Origin: Flammeovirga pectinis | Lineage (GTDB): Bacteria; Bacteroidota; Bacteroidia; Cytophagales; Flammeovirgaceae | Direction: 5' to 3' | DNA length: 64,000 nucleotides | Assembly: GCF_003970675.1 (NCBI RefSeq) | Contig: NZ_CP034562.1 | Span: forward strand, 2,976,001-3,040,000 | Shown here: positions 61,547 through 64,000 of the stretch, in pieces | How positions within the stretch are numbered: position 1 is the stretch's first letter | How the letters are laid out: every line of letters begins with the position of its first letter | Program-made: the position numbers and the translations under genes | Notes under the pieces: generated by a model | Seen by the model: the letters and a program-made list of their open reading frames with translations, nothing else | What the model was told of the DNA's origin: nothing | Databases searched by the model: none

Positions 61547-62863
61547 TTAAACAATCTCGCCATATAAATCAAATGGTTCTGCACTAGTAATCTTGACATT
61601 TGCAAAATCACCTAAACGAACATGATTCTTTTCTTCCACAGGTACTAACACTTCGTTATCTACCTCAGGAGAATCATATTCTGTTCTTCCTACAAAATAA
61701 CCACCTTCAATTTTATCAAATAAAACACGGAATACTTTGCCTACTTTTTCTTGATTAAGCTCAGCAGAAATTTCTTCCTGAATTTGCATAATCTCATCAG
61801 CTCTTTCCTGTTTAACATCTTCTGGAATAGTATCTTCCATGTCATCTCCAGCATGTGTATCTTCTTCATGAGAATAAGTAAATACACCAACACGTTCAAA
61901 ACGCATACGCTCAACAAAGTCTAACATTTCCTCAAACTCTTCTTCTGTTTCACCTGGGTGACCAGTAATTAAAGTTGTACGGATAGCAATGTTAGGAATC
62001 TCAGCACGGATATCGTTAATCAATTGCTCTTGTTTTTCTCTAGATGTACCTCTACGCATACGTTTCAACATTTCTGTAGAACCGTGTTGTAATGGAATAT
62101 CAAGGTAATTAGCAATATTATCACGTTCTTTCATTACATCAATTACATCCATTGGGAAGCCCGTTGGGTAAGCATAATGCAAACGTATCCACTCTAAACC
62201 TTCAACATCTGATAAAGCTCTAAGTAAATCTGCTAAACGTCTCTTTTTATAAATATCAAGACCATAATATGTTAAGTCTTGTGCAATAAGAAGTATCTCT
62301 TTTACCCCTTTAGCAACCATGTCTTCAGCTTGTTTTACCAAATCTTCTATTGGAGTAGAAACATGTTTCCCTCTCATTAAAGGAATTGCACAGAAAGAAC
62401 AAGGGCGGTCACAACCTTCTGCAATCTTAAGGTATCCAAAGTGTTTGTCTGTAGTAAGAAGACGCTCACCTAATAATTCTTTTTTATAATCTGCGTTTAA
62501 AGCTCTCAACAAGTTTGGCACTTCTCTAGTACCAAAGAATGCATCAACTTCAGGAATCTCGTTTACTAAATCTTCTTTATATCTTTCTGATAAACAACCA
62601 GAAACATATACTTTATCAATTAAACCTTCTTTTTTAGCATCTGCATAACGAAGAATCGTTTCAATAGATTCCGTTTTAGCATGCCCAATAAATCCACAAG
62701 TGTTGATTAATACTATATTAAACTTATCATCTTCAGCTTCATGAACTACTTCAATGCCATTACCTTTTAACTGTGTCATAATTACCTCAGAGTCTACAAT
62801 GTTCTTAGAACAACCGAGTGTAATAATATTGACTTTATTTTCTTTAAGTGTCTTGGTTTTCAA
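61547..62863 (-). CDS. rimO: Ribosomal protein S12 methylthiotransferase RimO
   Basis: Adds a methylthio group to an aspartate of ribosomal protein S12, using two [4Fe-4S] clusters. The N-terminal cluster ligands are Cys18 (LGCSKNIVDSE), Cys56 and Cys90. The radical SAM triad is Cys151, Cys155 and Cys158 in GCDRPCSFCAIP. The C-terminal TRAM domain covers about 375-438. The start is a TTG at 62863, giving MKTKTLKENKVNIITLGC, the normal opening for Bacteroidota RimO. No ATG occurs before the first conserved motif. A full promoter lies upstream. Confidence 0.96.
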   Translation of the reverse strand: MKTKTLKENKVNIITLGCSKNIVDSEVIMTQLKGNGIEVVHEAEDDKFNIVLINTCGFIGHAKTESIETILRYADAKKEGLIDKVYVSGCLSERYKEDLVNEIPEVDAFFGTREVPNLLRALNADYKKELLGERLLTTDKHFGYLKIAEGCDRPCSFCAIPLMRGKHVSTPIEDLVKQAEDMVAKGVKEILLIAQDLTYYGLDIYKKRRLADLLRALSDVEGLEWIRLHYAYPTGFPMDVIDVMKERDNIANYLDIPLQHGSTEMLKRMRRGTSREKQEQLINDIRAEIPNIAIRTTLITGHPGETEEEFEEMLDFVERMRFERVGVFTYSHEEDTHAGDDMEDTIPEDVKQERADEIMQIQEEISAELNQEKVGKVFRVLFDKIEGGYFVGRTEYDSPEVDNEVLVPVEEKNHVRLGDFANVKITSAEPFDLYGEIV

Positions 62864-62902
62864 GAGATTACTTGTTTCGTGATTTTACTTTACTTCGAAC
62901 TG

Positions 62903-62933
62903 CAAAAGTATTGCTTTCCTTTGTGGTTAGCAA
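62903..62933 (-). promoter_or_regulatory. Promoter of rimO
   Basis: Read on the minus strand: TTG, 20 bases, TACTTTTG, both Bacteroidota promoter elements with standard spacing. The start of transcription is about 35 bases before the TTG start codon of rimO. Confidence 0.75.
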
Positions 62934-63037
62934 CCAAAACTTTAAAGAGATGTAAATCATTTGGTAACCTTAAGAAAAAAAGATGTAAAACTCCTCAATT
63001 AGTAAGATTTGAGAGGGAAGATCTAATAAAAAATAGA

Positions 63038-63045
63038 TATTTTTG
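63038..63045 (+). promoter_or_regulatory. -7 box of the Cache-domain gene
   Basis: TATTTTTG, an exact TAnnTTTG match, about 70 bases before the ATG. The closest TTTG upstream is 26 bases away, somewhat long. Confidence 0.5.
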
Positions 63046-63076
63046 TAAATTAAAGTATTAACTCATGATTCGAAAT

Positions 63077-63096
63077 GACTATTTATTTAAATAGTC
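63077..63096. promoter_or_regulatory. 20-base palindrome before the Cache-domain gene
   Basis: GACTATTTA and TAAATAGTC around a TT centre, 18 bases upstream of the ATG and just downstream of the predicted transcription start. It could be an operator or could hide the ribosome-binding region. Confidence 0.5.
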
Positions 63097-63114
63097 TATT
63101 ATTCCATATATAAT

Positions 63115-64000
63115 ATGAAGCTCTTCGAGCAAGATAATAACAAACGTGAAAAAAAAGAGCACATCTCAGAGGCTACCTTTATCCCTGTAATGACTCTTTC
63201 TGTAATCGCTATTACTTTCTTAGTAGGCATTTGGTCTATTAAAGAATTGAGCGATTATAAAACTGATGTCGAAAAATTAGAACATGAGTTCACAGAGAAA
63301 CAAAAAAGTGTTACCATAAATGAAGTAGAAAATGCTTTCAAGTATATCAAGTACTTAGAAAATAACACTGAAAACACTTTAAAAAAGACATTAAAGAATA
63401 GAGTTGATGAGGCCTATCATATTGCTTCTAATATCTACGAAAGAAATAAGGGGAGATACAGTAAAAAACAGATTATTAATCTAATTAAAGATTCATTATA
63501 CCCTATTCGTTTCAATTCAAATAGAGGATATTACTTTATTGATCATATTGATGGGTATTCTGTAATGAATGTAACAGATCCTAAAGCAGAAGGTAAAAGA
63601 ATATTAGACTATCAAGATGCTAGAGGAAACTTTTTTATTAAAAAAGAATTTGAAATAGCCAAAACTAAAGGGGCTGGTTACTTTGAATATTATTGGCGTA
63701 AACCTGGACAAACAGATGCTACTCAATACCCAAAAACATCTTACTTAAGGTACTTTAAAGAGCTTGGATTAATTCTAGGAACAGGGGAATACATGGATAA
63801 TGTTACCTATGATATGCAACTGAAAGCACTTGAAAGAATGTCTGCTATTCATTTTGGAGAAGATGGTTATTTATTTGTAAACAAAAGAGGTAATCCACTT
63901 TTAATGGGATGGAAATTTTTCCAAGAAGAAAAGAAAATTAGTGATAAACAGCTTAGGTCTTTACCTCTAACTACAGAAAAAGGGGATACTACTTACTTCC
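63115..64000 (+). CDS. Cache-domain sensor protein, N-terminal part (cut by window edge)
   Basis: The first 295 codons of a gene that leaves the window. A membrane span lies near 23-43 (FIPVMTLSVIAITFLVGIWS), followed by a coiled-coil-like stretch and a large periplasmic double-Cache-type region: NSNRGYYFIDHIDGYSVMNV, KTKGAGYFEYYWRKPGQTDA, YFKELGLILGTGEYMDNV, and a second module starting AIHFGEDGYLFVNKRGNPLL. Such sensors usually end in histidine kinase, methyl-accepting or cyclase domains. Which one is not visible. Cache modules typically bind amino acids, carboxylates or similar small molecules. Confidence 0.85.
   Translation, partial: MKLFEQDNNKREKKEHISEATFIPVMTLSVIAITFLVGIWSIKELSDYKTDVEKLEHEFTEKQKSVTINEVENAFKYIKYLENNTENTLKKTLKNRVDEAYHIASNIYERNKGRYSKKQIINLIKDSLYPIRFNSNRGYYFIDHIDGYSVMNVTDPKAEGKRILDYQDARGNFFIKKEFEIAKTKGAGYFEYYWRKPGQTDATQYPKTSYLRYFKELGLILGTGEYMDNVTYDMQLKALERMSAIHFGEDGYLFVNKRGNPLLMGWKFFQEEKKISDKQLRSLPLTTEKGDTTYF

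Noticed and set aside
62879-63061. 60-codon frame between rimO and the Cache gene
   Set aside because: Overlaps the rimO promoter, has no recognisable features, and lies in a regulatory spacer.
1-64000. CRISPR arrays, tRNA or rRNA genes, insertion sequences
   Set aside because: No regularly spaced repeats, cloverleaf-like sequences, rRNA motifs or transposase genes were seen on either strand.

Overview
The window looks like chromosomal DNA of a marine Bacteroidota of the order Cytophagales, most likely Flammeovirga or a close relative. The genus is inference. The phylum rests on low GC, -7 promoter boxes of the form TAnnTTTG instead of -10 TATAAT boxes, a fused SecDF, MetZ, a Bat-type aerotolerance protein, SigZ, and many short lipoproteins with Bacteroidota-like lipoboxes. 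No tRNA, rRNA, CRISPR array, insertion sequence, prophage or origin was seen. Most genes stand alone or in short operons separated by strong hairpin terminators.

Layout. 1-2.9 kb: the start of a lipoprotein gene, then an overlapping glycosyltransferase and WecA-like phosphosugar transferase pair (surface glycan initiation). 2.9-10.4 kb: trigger factor, a bifunctional (p)ppGpp enzyme, and a multi-GAF PP2C phosphatase. 10.4-16.8 kb: MetZ, an OsmC protein, a rhodanese, an acetyltransferase, an AraC regulator, Ndk and an ABC exporter. 16.9-21.4 kb: the nitrite ammonification operon nrfH-nrfA-resB-ccsA. It reads leftward behind a promoter with two Crp/Fnr-type sites 22 bp apart. 21.7-26.3 kb: prkA-yeaH-spoVR, the PrkA kinase stress module. 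26.5-31.2 kb: a WG-repeat protein, then a Tsx-like outer-membrane channel and a purine permease behind a long leader that ends in a terminator. 31.4-35.8 kb: two LuxR-type paralogs, a beta-propeller protein, a lipoprotein and a DEAD-box helicase. 35.9-47.5 kb: secreted proteins, SecDF, a caspase-like protease, an SGNH lipoprotein, a GT4/LysM operon and an NfeD-type membrane protease. 47.6-57.8 kb: a MalY-like lyase with a Cys tail beside SigZ, then accessory genes including a lipoprotein that resembles a cystatin. 58-60.4 kb: a four-gene membrane redox operon in which a ferric-reductase-like heme domain is fused to a Rieske domain. 60.5-64 kb: an orphan BatC, RimO, and the start of a Cache-domain sensor.

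Several observations join regions. Nitrite reduction is supplied with its own cytochrome c maturation genes. Channel plus permease give a complete purine or nucleoside uptake path across both membranes, apparently under transcript-termination control. The Rieske operon has the parts of a membrane electron-transfer chain and is the best candidate here for an undescribed system. A technical point is that the TTG inside the TAnnTTTG promoter box is sometimes in frame with the gene behind it, so start codons based on the longest reading frame are wrong at several loci. I chose the starts accordingly.
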